Shown in pieces: positions 52,279 to 60,635 of a stretch of 64,000 nucleotides of DNA. Position 1 is the first letter of the stretch; each line of letters starts with the position of its first letter. This stretch comes from a virus, in IMG/VR virus record IMGVR_UViG_3300009181_000043, positions 35,123 to 99,122 of that record. One strand, 5' to 3'. The notes under the pieces are model-generated. The model had not been told where the DNA came from. It saw nothing but the letters and a program-made list of their open reading frames with translations, and ran no database searches. The position numbers and the translations under genes are program-made.

Positions 52279-53565
52279 GTGCAGGAACAGTCTAAAATTT
52301 ACATCAAGTTGATTTTGCGAGATGGATATGTGCATCCATCGCAAGACACTCCTATTGCTGCGTTTCTCTACAACTACAATACACAGACCAGAGAATACTA
52401 TAATTTCGCACATCCCGATGTAATCAGCAATAGTACATTCAAACAGTTCAAACAACTGATTGTGAATAAAAAGGTGTATGTTCGCAACAAAAAACGCAAT
52501 CGATATCATCTTAATGATATTGATCTTTACGATGTGAACCTGTTTCCATTTCTAAAAAGTGGAGATATTATTGAAACGTCGGATCATCTTTTCACATCAC
52601 ATTTGCGCATGACGCATCACAAGATCAAAGATACAAACATTATTGTGCCGTATGCAATTCACCAAAATGAATTTGACGATGAAATTTTTGTGGTAAAAGA
52701 TTTTGATTCTGAGAAGACTGATAGTTACTGTTACAAATTTTTCAACAACATTGTTAGTGATACATTGTTTGAGGTAGAAAAGAATGGACTTCAAATTGAT
52801 ACCAAGATATTCACAACACACTTTGATGCCAAGGTTCGCAACAACATGGTGTACAGTGAGTACAACATTTACAATCCAACTGGTCGGCCCAGCAACCGAT
52901 TCGACAATGTAAACTATGTGGCTCTCAACAAAGAAGATGGATGTCGAGCTAGTTTTGTATCACGATATACCAATGGAAAATTGTTGTTGGTAGACTTCAC
53001 TGGGTTTCATCCATATATTGTTGCCAATTTGACTGGCTACAAAGTGCCTGACAACGAAACTGTGTATGAGCACTTGGCAAAACAATACTATGGTGTTGAT
53101 GTGGTCAGCAAGGAACTATTGGGTAAATCCAAGAAACTCACAATGGTCAATCTGTATGGTCAAATATCCAAACAATACATACAAATACCTTATTTTACAC
53201 AGACCGAAGAATTGAAGGAAAAATACTGGACAACGTTTATAGAAAAGGGATATGTAAAAACTCCGATTTATAAGCGCAAGATCACCGCAAACCATATCTC
53301 GGATCCCAATAAAAATAAGCTATTTGCATACATAATTCAGGCCACCGAAACTGAATATGGTCTCAATAGTTTGAGTAATTGCCTCAAGTATGTATTTGGT
53401 AAACCAATCACTCCGATTTTCTATATCTACGATAGTGTGGTGTTTGACATAGCCGATACCGTGAACCAAGCCGAAATCGACGAGTTGGTGAATATTATCA
53501 AGAATAGACGATTCAAGGTCAAGGTATATATGGGAAATAATTACAATGATTTGGCATTAGTCTGA
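52279..53565 (+). CDS. Divergent family A DNA polymerase-like protein
   Basis: 428 aa, GTG start. The C-terminal half follows the order of Pol I motifs: PTGRPSNRFDNVNYVAL (compare TGRLSS...NLQNIP), motif A VDFTGFHPYIVANLTG (catalytic Asp kept, Glu of DYSQIE replaced by His), motif B GKSKKLTMVNLYG (Lys and YG kept), and motif C FYIYDSVVFDI (Asp kept, HDE changed to YDS). No 3'-5' exonuclease domain is seen; the N-terminal 170 residues are unassigned. T4-like phages normally replicate with a family B polymerase, and this gene sits among baseplate genes, so its role is unclear. A repurposed or weakly active enzyme is possible. Confidence 0.65.
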   Translation: MQEQSKIYIKLILRDGYVHPSQDTPIAAFLYNYNTQTREYYNFAHPDVISNSTFKQFKQLIVNKKVYVRNKKRNRYHLNDIDLYDVNLFPFLKSGDIIETSDHLFTSHLRMTHHKIKDTNIIVPYAIHQNEFDDEIFVVKDFDSEKTDSYCYKFFNNIVSDTLFEVEKNGLQIDTKIFTTHFDAKVRNNMVYSEYNIYNPTGRPSNRFDNVNYVALNKEDGCRASFVSRYTNGKLLLVDFTGFHPYIVANLTGYKVPDNETVYEHLAKQYYGVDVVSKELLGKSKKLTMVNLYGQISKQYIQIPYFTQTEELKEKYWTTFIEKGYVKTPIYKRKITANHISDPNKNKLFAYIIQATETEYGLNSLSNCLKYVFGKPITPIFYIYDSVVFDIADTVNQAEIDELVNIIKNRRFKVKVYMGNNYNDLALV

Positions 53566-53574
53566 AGTCAAACA

Positions 53575-53582
53575 TATTTATA
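53575..53582 (+). promoter_or_regulatory. Late-promoter-like TATTTATA
   Basis: Exact motif, 4 nt before the ATG at 53587, which favours that start over the TTG at 53584. Confidence 0.6.
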
Positions 53583-53586
53583 ATTG

Positions 53587-55482
53587 ATGAAATTCGAATC
53601 AATTATAAACGACGTTTGTTGTGACGATAGAATCAAGGATGGTACTCTGCGCCTTGAAAACCCAGAACACGTATTTGTTTTGCAAGAATACTTGGAAAAA
53701 GCTGGTTACAACATCAATGAAATTGTAGCCAAGACTGCCAAGTTATTTATTGAAGGTAGATTCCCAGACCGTCAAGCTTATAATAAAGATGGTATTCTGG
53801 TAACATTTCCAAGCAAAGAATATCGTACCCGAGCCGTAGATAAAGGAACTCACTTTGCAGAAAATCCCAAGAAGAATGCTGGTACTTTATATTCACCATC
53901 TGATACTGGAGATTTATCAACATCTGATGTTTCGACAGATTCAACCAATACTGATGCCACACCCAAGAAAAAATCTGACACAGTATCTCTTGACCAAGAG
54001 TTGAATAAAAAGGTGGCTGGCGATGTTGATGTTGATAATCGTAGCACCAAGGATAAAGTGCAAGATGCTGAGGCTGTACAAAGTATTTTAACTACCGCTG
54101 CTCCACTGGTAAATTACAGTGTGGATGAAGCAAAAAAATTTGGATTCTACAACAAAGGATTTGATTGGTATGATTGCGATGGAAATCTACTAGGTGAGCA
54201 AATCTATGATGACTTATCGGGTCAAGTGATGATTCAGGCTGAACGCACTACAACCAACGAAACAAAACCCGCTCCGGCCGGCAAATTCAAATCAATAGAC
54301 CTTGAAAACTTCTTAGCATACGAAATTAATAGCTATGCCAAAACAAAGAAGTTTGTTACCCAGAACGCAACTGCACAAATTTTAGCCAAAAGCTTGGTTG
54401 ATAAGTATAAAATAAAAGATTGCATAAACCTTGGAAAAACAGGCTGCAAAATTACAAATCCTTTGTTTGCTCAAATCAAAGAAACATCAAAAACAGATCT
54501 TGTTCTGATTGGTAATACAAAAATGCGTGCAAGTTTGAAAGAAAACGGCGCACAAGGTTGCAGCGCACAAAACCGTGAGGTCAACGCCATCATTACCACG
54601 GTTTTGCAAGAAACCGGAGAAAGCCAGCAAACGATGGAAAGCGTGAGTTCGTTTATCATGGATGGTATCAAACAAAAGTTCTATGTACCTTTGCAAGACG
54701 AAGTTAAAAGTAAGCTACAAAAAAGTCTTACAAAGGTTATAAATGGTAAAAGCATCGATTCAATCAAAAAAGATATTGCGTCTGTGGAGTCAATCATCAA
54801 GACCAATAAAGATTATGTCATCAACGGAGAAATCCCACTGGACATGACAATGGTGTTGGCCAAGATCAATGAAGTGTTTAACCAACCAGAAAAGCGTTAT
54901 ATGTTTATCGAAGAAATGCTCACTGGCAAGAGAAGGTTTAGATCTGGTGCCAAGTTGGGTGGAGGTGCGGGTGATGTACAGTGTGTTGCGGACCATATGA
55001 TGACTTGGAATCGTGAAGGTAACTATCATCTATACACGGTTCAAGACTTCATCGACAACAATCAAAACAACATCACGTTTAGATTTTCAAATCGTGGCGG
55101 CGACCGAGGCATGGCTGTTCGTAGCGATTTTGCGAACATGTTCAACGAATCTATTCTGGACGAAGGCTTGTTTGACATGCTCAAACAAGCTGGAGCATCA
55201 ATCACAAAGTTCTTTTCGGATATTACCACACAAATTTCTTCTTTGTATGGTGAAGCAAAAGCCTATTTCACAAAAGTTTATGAATCGATCAAATCTGGAC
55301 TTGAAAGCATCTATGAAGCCATTCTGAAGTTTGGTCGATTCTTGAAAGAAATTATCAAGGCCGGCTGGGCAACATTTGCAGACTGGGTGGGTATCGAAAG
55401 TGAGGCAACTGGCACTTGGAACAATCTAATGCCAACATCATCGTCATCGGTTTCTGAGCCAGATGTAATTTCACAAGTATGA
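53587..55482 (+). CDS. Unknown large late protein with amphipathic C-terminus, 631 aa
   Basis: Starts MKFESIINDV. The N-terminal part is acidic and the region 95-180 is Asp/Ser/Thr/Lys-rich and probably disordered. The segment FIEEMLTGKRRFRSG followed by VADHMMTWNREGNYHLYTVQ recalls a domain of large hypothetical proteins of T4-like phages whose function is unknown. The last 100 residues (from about ILDEGLFDML) form amphipathic helices with aromatic residues, as in membrane-active or ejected proteins. There is no classical membrane helix. The late motif suggests a virion component. The stop overlaps the next start (ATGA). Confidence 0.6.
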   Translation: MKFESIINDVCCDDRIKDGTLRLENPEHVFVLQEYLEKAGYNINEIVAKTAKLFIEGRFPDRQAYNKDGILVTFPSKEYRTRAVDKGTHFAENPKKNAGTLYSPSDTGDLSTSDVSTDSTNTDATPKKKSDTVSLDQELNKKVAGDVDVDNRSTKDKVQDAEAVQSILTTAAPLVNYSVDEAKKFGFYNKGFDWYDCDGNLLGEQIYDDLSGQVMIQAERTTTNETKPAPAGKFKSIDLENFLAYEINSYAKTKKFVTQNATAQILAKSLVDKYKIKDCINLGKTGCKITNPLFAQIKETSKTDLVLIGNTKMRASLKENGAQGCSAQNREVNAIITTVLQETGESQQTMESVSSFIMDGIKQKFYVPLQDEVKSKLQKSLTKVINGKSIDSIKKDIASVESIIKTNKDYVINGEIPLDMTMVLAKINEVFNQPEKRYMFIEEMLTGKRRFRSGAKLGGGAGDVQCVADHMMTWNREGNYHLYTVQDFIDNNQNNITFRFSNRGGDRGMAVRSDFANMFNESILDEGLFDMLKQAGASITKFFSDITTQISSLYGEAKAYFTKVYESIKSGLESIYEAILKFGRFLKEIIKAGWATFADWVGIESEATGTWNNLMPTSSSSVSEPDVISQV

Positions 55483-55877
55483 TTCCTCAAAAACAACTTC
55501 TTTGCACATTTTCGACCAGTGATAAATACCTTGATGTTGTCAAAGCAATCGCCGGGGTGTATGAACTGCCCGACAAGAAAATGTTTTTGTTTGTCAATGA
55601 AAAAAATATACGAGAAATTTATTTGACGTTCAACGTGGTCAAAAATCCAGATAGCAAAGTCAAATACCCCAACACCATCAGTGTTCACAGAAAAAAGCAA
55701 ACCAATACGTTGTACACTCTCAACGCCATGAATAGGTTGATTGAGGATGAGAACAATGGTGTGTTTGATAAGAGTTACCAATTAAATTGGGATTTATATA
55801 AAAACAGTATTATACTGACTTCAGATCCTGGTGTGAAAATAGTATCGTTGCGACTGTTTTCTATACTGCCCATTTGA
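55479..55877 (+). CDS. Conserved T4-like hypothetical protein, 132 aa
   Basis: I recognise the pattern (an FSTSDKYLDVV-type start, TISVHRKKQTNTLYTLNAMN, then LNWDLYKNSIILT near the end) from marine T4-like phages, where it has no assigned function. Small alpha/beta protein without signal or metal motif. It is coupled by ATGA to the preceding gene and lies directly before the gp32 control region. Confidence 0.6.
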   Translation: MIPQKQLLCTFSTSDKYLDVVKAIAGVYELPDKKMFLFVNEKNIREIYLTFNVVKNPDSKVKYPNTISVHRKKQTNTLYTLNAMNRLIEDENNGVFDKSYQLNWDLYKNSIILTSDPGVKIVSLRLFSILPI

Positions 55878-55881
55878 TACT

Positions 55882-55889
55882 TATTTATA
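55882..55889 (+). promoter_or_regulatory. Late-promoter-like TATTTATA upstream of gp32 leader
   Basis: Exact motif, 109 nt before the gp32 ATG at 55999. This leaves an RNA leader of about 100 nt that could fold as described in the next entry. Confidence 0.5.
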
Positions 55890-55917
55890 GCTTGACCGCA
55901 CAGCTACTTAGGTGTAG

Positions 55918-56000
55918 AGTGTATCAAGTTAGTTACACTTCCGAGCTTGAGTGAGCTTGGACACTTAACTAATTAACCAGTAAACTAATTAACTAATTAT
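55918..56000 (+). promoter_or_regulatory. Candidate gp32 autoregulatory leader (hairpin/pseudoknot plus A/U-rich repeats)
   Basis: AGTGTA (55918-55923) pairs with TACACT (55934-55939); the loop TCAAG (55924-55928) can pair with CTTGA (55946-55950), giving a pseudoknot-like fold. Downstream are three copies of AACTAATTAA or AACTAATTAT (55967, 55983, 55991), the last running into the start codon. No Shine-Dalgarno is present. In T4, gp32 represses its own mRNA by binding a leader pseudoknot and then an unstructured A/U-rich stretch. The layout here is analogous; function is inferred. Confidence 0.5.
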
Positions 56001-56865
56001 GGCATTAAATATTGCACAATTGAAGAGTCGCTTGAACTCACTTTCAAGCCAAAATACCAACAAGAAGTCTGATCTTATTTGGAAACCAAAGCCAGGTAAG
56101 CAAGTTGTACGTATCGTTCCCTACAAATACAATCCCGAAAATCCATTCATCGAACTCAAGTTCCATTATAACATCAATGGCAAGACTTATTTGAGTCCCG
56201 ATAGTTTTGGTCGTCCAGATCCTATTGTTGAATTTGCAAACCGTTTGAAGAAGACGGGATCGAAGGAAGATTGGTTGATGGGTCGTAAGATGGAACCCAA
56301 GATGCGCACATTTGCTCCCATCATCGTTCGTGGTGAAGAGAGCGAAGGTGTGAAGTTCTGGGGATTCGGAAAGCAAGTTTACCAAGAAATTGGTGCGCTG
56401 ATCCTCGACGGTGAATTTGGTGATATTACTGACGTGGCAAACGGCCGGGACATCACAGTTGAATTCAAGACGGCAGAAGAGTCTGGTAAGAGTTTCCCAA
56501 TCACTACTATTCGTCCCCGTGGTACATCAACCACAGCAGTTGATCCGTCAAAGGCTGAGTTGGTGGAAAGCCTCAAGAATCAGACCAACATCTTGGACTT
56601 GTTCCCAGAGTTGAGCTATGATGAACTCAAGGATGTTATGGACAAGTGGCTGAACCCTGAGACCGGTGAAACCGAAGCTGTGCCTGTGGTTGTAGCCGAT
56701 GATGATGTTGATGTTGATGTTGCACCAGTGGCAACGGTCAAGCCAACAGTCAAGCCATCTGCTCCGGTCACTGTTCCTAAGACTGCATCCCCAAGTGCAG
56801 CAAAGTCAAAGGCCGGTGCTTCTACTGACGTAGAAAAGGCATTTGATGATTTGTTCAACTCCTAA
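55999..56865 (+). CDS. Single-stranded DNA-binding protein (gp32-like)
   Basis: 288 aa (T4 gp32 is 301). The N-terminal segment LIWKPKPGKQVVRIVPYKYN and following FIELKFHYNINGKTYLSP match the OB-fold core. The C-terminus has an acidic DDDVDVDV patch, a Pro/Ala/Lys linker and a final EKAFDDLFNS, the acidic tail that recruits replication partners. It coats ssDNA in replication and recombination together with UvsX and gp41 encoded downstream. The unusual A/U-rich start region without Shine-Dalgarno suggests autoregulation. Confidence 0.9.
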   Translation: MALNIAQLKSRLNSLSSQNTNKKSDLIWKPKPGKQVVRIVPYKYNPENPFIELKFHYNINGKTYLSPDSFGRPDPIVEFANRLKKTGSKEDWLMGRKMEPKMRTFAPIIVRGEESEGVKFWGFGKQVYQEIGALILDGEFGDITDVANGRDITVEFKTAEESGKSFPITTIRPRGTSTTAVDPSKAELVESLKNQTNILDLFPELSYDELKDVMDKWLNPETGETEAVPVVVADDDVDVDVAPVATVKPTVKPSAPVTVPKTASPSAAKSKAGASTDVEKAFDDLFNS

Positions 56866-56879
56866 ATCCAAATAAAAAT

Positions 56880-56909
56880 AGCTGGCGGAGTTTTTATGCT
56901 CCGCCAGCT
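56880..56909 (-). terminator. Strong hairpin between gp32 and uvsX, oriented as a minus-strand terminator
   Basis: 11-bp perfect stem (56880-56890 with 56899-56909). On the plus strand no T run follows; on the minus strand ATTTTTATTT follows. It may protect the gp32 mRNA 3' end or stop antisense transcripts. Confidence 0.5.
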
Positions 56910-56923
56910 GTCTACATATAGTT

Positions 56924-58069
56924 ATGGCAAAAAAATCAAACAACGGCGGAGCGTCTTCCGATAAAGACGACCTAATTGATCTGCTTCAAAGTGAGCTTAA
57001 CAAAGCCAATAAAGATGGTGGAAAGATTGCGTACAGGTTGGACGAACAAGATAGTCCAGCAGATGTTACGGATTGGATCAGTACTGGTTCATCTATGTTG
57101 GATCTTGCTATTAGTAATCGACCACATGGTGGTTTACCGGTGGGAAAAATGGTGGAATTCAACGGACTCGAAGGAACAGGAAAATCTTTGTTGGCAGCAC
57201 ACGTTGTTGCCGATACGCAAAAAAAGAAAGGACTTGCGGTAGTTATTGATACCGAAAATGCAGCCGCTCCCGATTTCTGGAAGAGTTTGGGTGTTGATCT
57301 ATCTAAGTTATTGTATGTTCAATGTGAAACCGTTGAAGATATTTTTGATCAGATGGAGCGTATGATTGCAATTGTCAGAAAAAGCAACAAGGATCGTATT
57401 CTTACAATCATTGTTGACTCTGTGGCAGCAGCATCAACCAAGGCAGAACAAGAAAGTGAGCACGGCAAGGATGGTTATGCAACGGGTAAGAGCATCATTA
57501 TTAGTAAGGCGATGCGCAAGATTACAACCATGCTTGGTAAACAGAAAGTACTTATTGTGTACACCAATCAACTACGGCAGAACTTGAAAGCAATGGCGTT
57601 TAGTGATCCGTATATAGTAAGTGGTGGTAAAGCTCTTGCGTATCACTGTAGCGTTCGTGTTCGGTTGAACAATGCAGGCAAACTCAAAAAAGGTGATGAA
57701 GTCATTGGAAATGAGTGCAAAGCTGTGGTTGTAAAAAACAGAATGGGTCCACCACAGAGAATCACAAATTTCGATATCTATTTTGATAGCGGAATTGCAG
57801 ATTATAGCAGTTGGATAAAAGTGCTAAAGGATAATAATATTCTCAAGCAAGGTGGTGCGTATTACACGTATGTTAAAAATGATGGCACAGATTGGAAGTT
57901 TCAAGCAAAAGATTTCATATCAACACTGCGAAACGACAACGCTCTCAAGGAAGAAGTCTACTTGAAGATTTGTGATGCTGTTATTATGAAATACAAAGAT
58001 CCAAACAGCAAGATTGTTGAAGATGTTGAATTGTCAACTGACGATGTGTCGGGATTAGAAGAACCGTAA
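56924..58069 (+). CDS. uvsX: UvsX RecA-like recombinase
   Basis: 381 aa (T4 UvsX is 391). RecA-fold motifs: Walker A GLEGTGKS (about 82-89), Walker B ILTIIVDSVAAAS, and the ssDNA-loop region VLIVYTNQLRQNL followed by SGGKALAYHCSVRVRL. The acidic C-terminus is typical. It forms the filament for strand invasion in recombination-dependent replication, working with gp32. It begins 58 nt after the gp32 stop, across the hairpin, and is followed by rnh after 6 nt. Confidence 0.93.
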   Translation: MAKKSNNGGASSDKDDLIDLLQSELNKANKDGGKIAYRLDEQDSPADVTDWISTGSSMLDLAISNRPHGGLPVGKMVEFNGLEGTGKSLLAAHVVADTQKKKGLAVVIDTENAAAPDFWKSLGVDLSKLLYVQCETVEDIFDQMERMIAIVRKSNKDRILTIIVDSVAAASTKAEQESEHGKDGYATGKSIIISKAMRKITTMLGKQKVLIVYTNQLRQNLKAMAFSDPYIVSGGKALAYHCSVRVRLNNAGKLKKGDEVIGNECKAVVVKNRMGPPQRITNFDIYFDSGIADYSSWIKVLKDNNILKQGGAYYTYVKNDGTDWKFQAKDFISTLRNDNALKEEVYLKICDAVIMKYKDPNSKIVEDVELSTDDVSGLEEP

Positions 58070-58075
58070 ACCATC

Positions 58076-59143
58076 ATGAGCGGTTTCACTTCCAATGAAA
58101 AAAAACGATTGTTCTCTTTGTTTGAGAACGTCAAGGAAGAGATCGGAGTTAACGGACTTCAAAAAACCGTTAACTCCGATGTTCTGCTGATTGATGGCTT
58201 GAATACTTTTATTCGATCTTTCATGGCAATTCCGTCGATGAATGCTGACGGTTTGCATACCGGCGGGATCGCAGGTTTTCTAAAAAGTGTGGGTTACGCA
58301 ATTAAGTTGCTTAATCCAACAAGAGTCATTGTTGTGTTTGATGGCAACGGTGGCTCGCAAAAACGTCGCAAGATTTATCCAGACTACAAAAAGGGTCGTA
58401 AGACTCGTATTCGGTTCAACAGAACATATGATGAAATGACCAGTTCTGACATTGAACAGAAAAACATCAGATTGGAACTTTTGCGGTTGATCAATTATTT
58501 GGAGGTTTTGCCGTTGACCACAATGGCAATCGATAATATTGAAGCCGATGATACCATTGCGTATCTATCAGAACAAACATTCAAGGACAGCAATGTATTC
58601 ATTATGTCATCCGACAAGGATTTCTTGCAACTGGCAAGTGACAAGGTGAAATTGTGGAGTCCTACCAAGAAAAAGCTTTTCGGCTGCAAGGAAATTGTGG
58701 ACGAGTATGGAATTAGTTGCGGCAACTTCATATATTACAGAGTAATGGAAGGTGATGCCAGCGACAATATTCCGGGTATTGAAGGAGCGGGAGCCAAGCG
58801 AATTCTACAAGCATTCCCGTTTCTTGCTGACGAACGAGTCACTTCTTTGCAGGAAATCTACAACTACGCAGAGAATAATAAAGGTAAATACAAACTCTAC
58901 GAGCGAGTATTGGAAAACAAACTCACGATGGAACGTAACTATGAATTGATGCAGTTGAAAGATACTCAAATTCAAAGTTTCACACAACTTCGCATCGAAG
59001 AGATCATGCAAAAACCCACACCTCGCATCAACAAACTGGCATTCAGTAAATTGATCAATGAGGATAAAATGTGGAATAACCTACCGAATTACAACGTCTG
59101 GCTCAGCGAGACGTGGGGCAAGGTTAACAGCTTCGTGCTGTAA
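58076..59143 (+). CDS. rnh: RNase H / 5'-3' flap nuclease (T4 Rnh-like)
   Basis: 355 aa (T4 RNase H is 305). FEN-family motifs: LLIDGLNTFIRSFMA (about 37-51), VVFDGNGGSQKRRKIYPDYK, then NIEADDTIAYL, MSSDKDFLQL and VMEGDASDNIPGIEGAGAKR (helix-hairpin-helix). It removes RNA primers and flaps from lagging-strand fragments. The N-terminal 35 residues before the first motif are extra, and the DNA there contains a 14-bp perfect inverted repeat. It sits in the gp32-uvsX-rnh-helicase replication cluster. Confidence 0.9.
   Translation: MSGFTSNEKKRLFSLFENVKEEIGVNGLQKTVNSDVLLIDGLNTFIRSFMAIPSMNADGLHTGGIAGFLKSVGYAIKLLNPTRVIVVFDGNGGSQKRRKIYPDYKKGRKTRIRFNRTYDEMTSSDIEQKNIRLELLRLINYLEVLPLTTMAIDNIEADDTIAYLSEQTFKDSNVFIMSSDKDFLQLASDKVKLWSPTKKKLFGCKEIVDEYGISCGNFIYYRVMEGDASDNIPGIEGAGAKRILQAFPFLADERVTSLQEIYNYAENNKGKYKLYERVLENKLTMERNYELMQLKDTQIQSFTQLRIEEIMQKPTPRINKLAFSKLINEDKMWNNLPNYNVWLSETWGKVNSFVL
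58142..58180 (+). repeat. 14-bp perfect inverted repeat inside rnh
   Basis: ATCGGAGTTAACGG (58142-58155) and CCGTTAACTCCGAT (58167-58180) with an 11-nt A-rich loop. It would form a very stable hairpin within the first 35 codons of the mRNA. Confidence 0.9.
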
Positions 59144-59241
59144 TTGTAAATTGTAAATTCAAACTTCATATACGTTGCACACAGCAAGCCTGTGGTGTAC
59201 AGTAACTAACATACGGTAACACAAGAACAAAAACAAAGAAA

Positions 59242-60630
59242 ATGAACGATACGCACATCATCGATAACTTAAAGAAATTTGGAAATGAATTCCAGATCAA
59301 ATGCATCTCCGGCTTAGTCAGTGACCGACCATTTATTGAACGTCTAGCAGACCTCGTTGAACCAGACTTTTTTGAAACCGATGCACACAAGTGGATTGTG
59401 AAAGAGAGTATTAAGTATTTCAACGAATACCGCGATCTACCAACACTGAATGTTTTCAAGGTAAAAATGGATACCTTGACAAATGATGTGTTGAAGCAAA
59501 GCATTGTCAACAACCTCAAAGTTGTTTATATGAAGATGAATGATGGTGATCTTACATTCATCAAAGAGCAATTCCTTGAATTCTGTAAGAATCAGAAGCT
59601 CAAAATGGCAATCAGCGAAAGTATGGATTTGCTTGTCACGGGTGAATATGAAAAGATCAAGAGCAAAGTTGACGAAGCTTTGAAGGCTGGTATGGAGCGT
59701 AATCTGGGACATGCTTATGATGAAGATGTTGATAAGCGCATGTCTGTTATGGCTCGTAACGCAATCAAAACTAATTGGGAAGTTATTGATAACTTGATGG
59801 ATGGTGGACTTGGGCCGGGTGAACTTGGCATTATCACAGCGTGTGCGGGCAGTGGTAAATCGTGGGTTCTCAGCAAGATTGGTGCTGAAGCCATGAAGCA
59901 AGGCAAGAACGTTCTCCATTTCACTTTGGAATTGAATGAAAACTACGTGGGTCTGCGTTACGATGCTTGTTTCACTGGTATTGATTTCCAAAATATTCGC
60001 AACAATGTTGATATTGTCAAGCAGAAAATTGGCGAAGTTTCTGGTAAATTGAAGATCAAGTATTTTCCAATCAAGACCGTATCTGCAAACAGCCTCAAGA
60101 ATCATTGTGAGCGGATTCAAACACTGGGCACAAAAATTGATTTGATTATTGTTGATTATGCTGATATTTTGAGACCAATGCACAGTGAGCGCAACAGCAA
60201 CAGTTACAGTGAAGCTGGTGGCATTTATGAAGAACTGCGTGGTGTTGCTGGTGAATTGCAAGTTCCTATTTGGAGTGCATCTCAAAGCAATCGTGCGGCA
60301 ATGGACGAAGACATTATTCAAGCCAACAACATTGCTGATAGCTATCGTAAAATTATGACCGCCGATTTTGTTATGAGCTTGAGCCGTAAGGTGCAAGATA
60401 AGGTAGCTAACACAGCACGATTCCATATTATTAAGAATCGTTTTGGACCTGATGGTTTGACGTTCCCAAGCAAAATGAATGCTGGCTGTGGTCACATTGA
60501 AATTTTTGCAGAAAATAGCCGAGAAGGTGTTGCTCTTCAAAATGAAATGATGAATGGTGAAAACCAAGTCAAGAGTGTATTGAAGAATAAGTGGAACGCA
60601 CATAGCAGTTCCGAGGATGCTGACGAATAA
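59242..60630 (+). CDS. Replicative DNA helicase (gp41-like, DnaB family)
   Basis: 462 aa (T4 gp41 is 475). The RecA-type core has Walker A ACAGSGKS (about 201-208), Walker B LIIVDYADIL (about 301-310), and motif H4-like QVPIWSASQSNRAA. The C-terminal GPDGLTFPSK region is typical. It unwinds DNA at the fork and partners with the primase at 4986. The start follows the rnh stop by 98 nt, a gap without a clear gene. Confidence 0.93.
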   Translation: MNDTHIIDNLKKFGNEFQIKCISGLVSDRPFIERLADLVEPDFFETDAHKWIVKESIKYFNEYRDLPTLNVFKVKMDTLTNDVLKQSIVNNLKVVYMKMNDGDLTFIKEQFLEFCKNQKLKMAISESMDLLVTGEYEKIKSKVDEALKAGMERNLGHAYDEDVDKRMSVMARNAIKTNWEVIDNLMDGGLGPGELGIITACAGSGKSWVLSKIGAEAMKQGKNVLHFTLELNENYVGLRYDACFTGIDFQNIRNNVDIVKQKIGEVSGKLKIKYFPIKTVSANSLKNHCERIQTLGTKIDLIIVDYADILRPMHSERNSNSYSEAGGIYEELRGVAGELQVPIWSASQSNRAAMDEDIIQANNIADSYRKIMTADFVMSLSRKVQDKVANTARFHIIKNRFGPDGLTFPSKMNAGCGHIEIFAENSREGVALQNEMMNGENQVKSVLKNKWNAHSSSEDADE

Positions 60631-60635
60631 TGCAT

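Noticed and set aside
59437-60603. 388-aa open frame on the minus strand opposite the helicase gene
   Set aside because: Cys/His/Ile/Thr-rich shadow frame of a well-recognised helicase; no domain, no start context.
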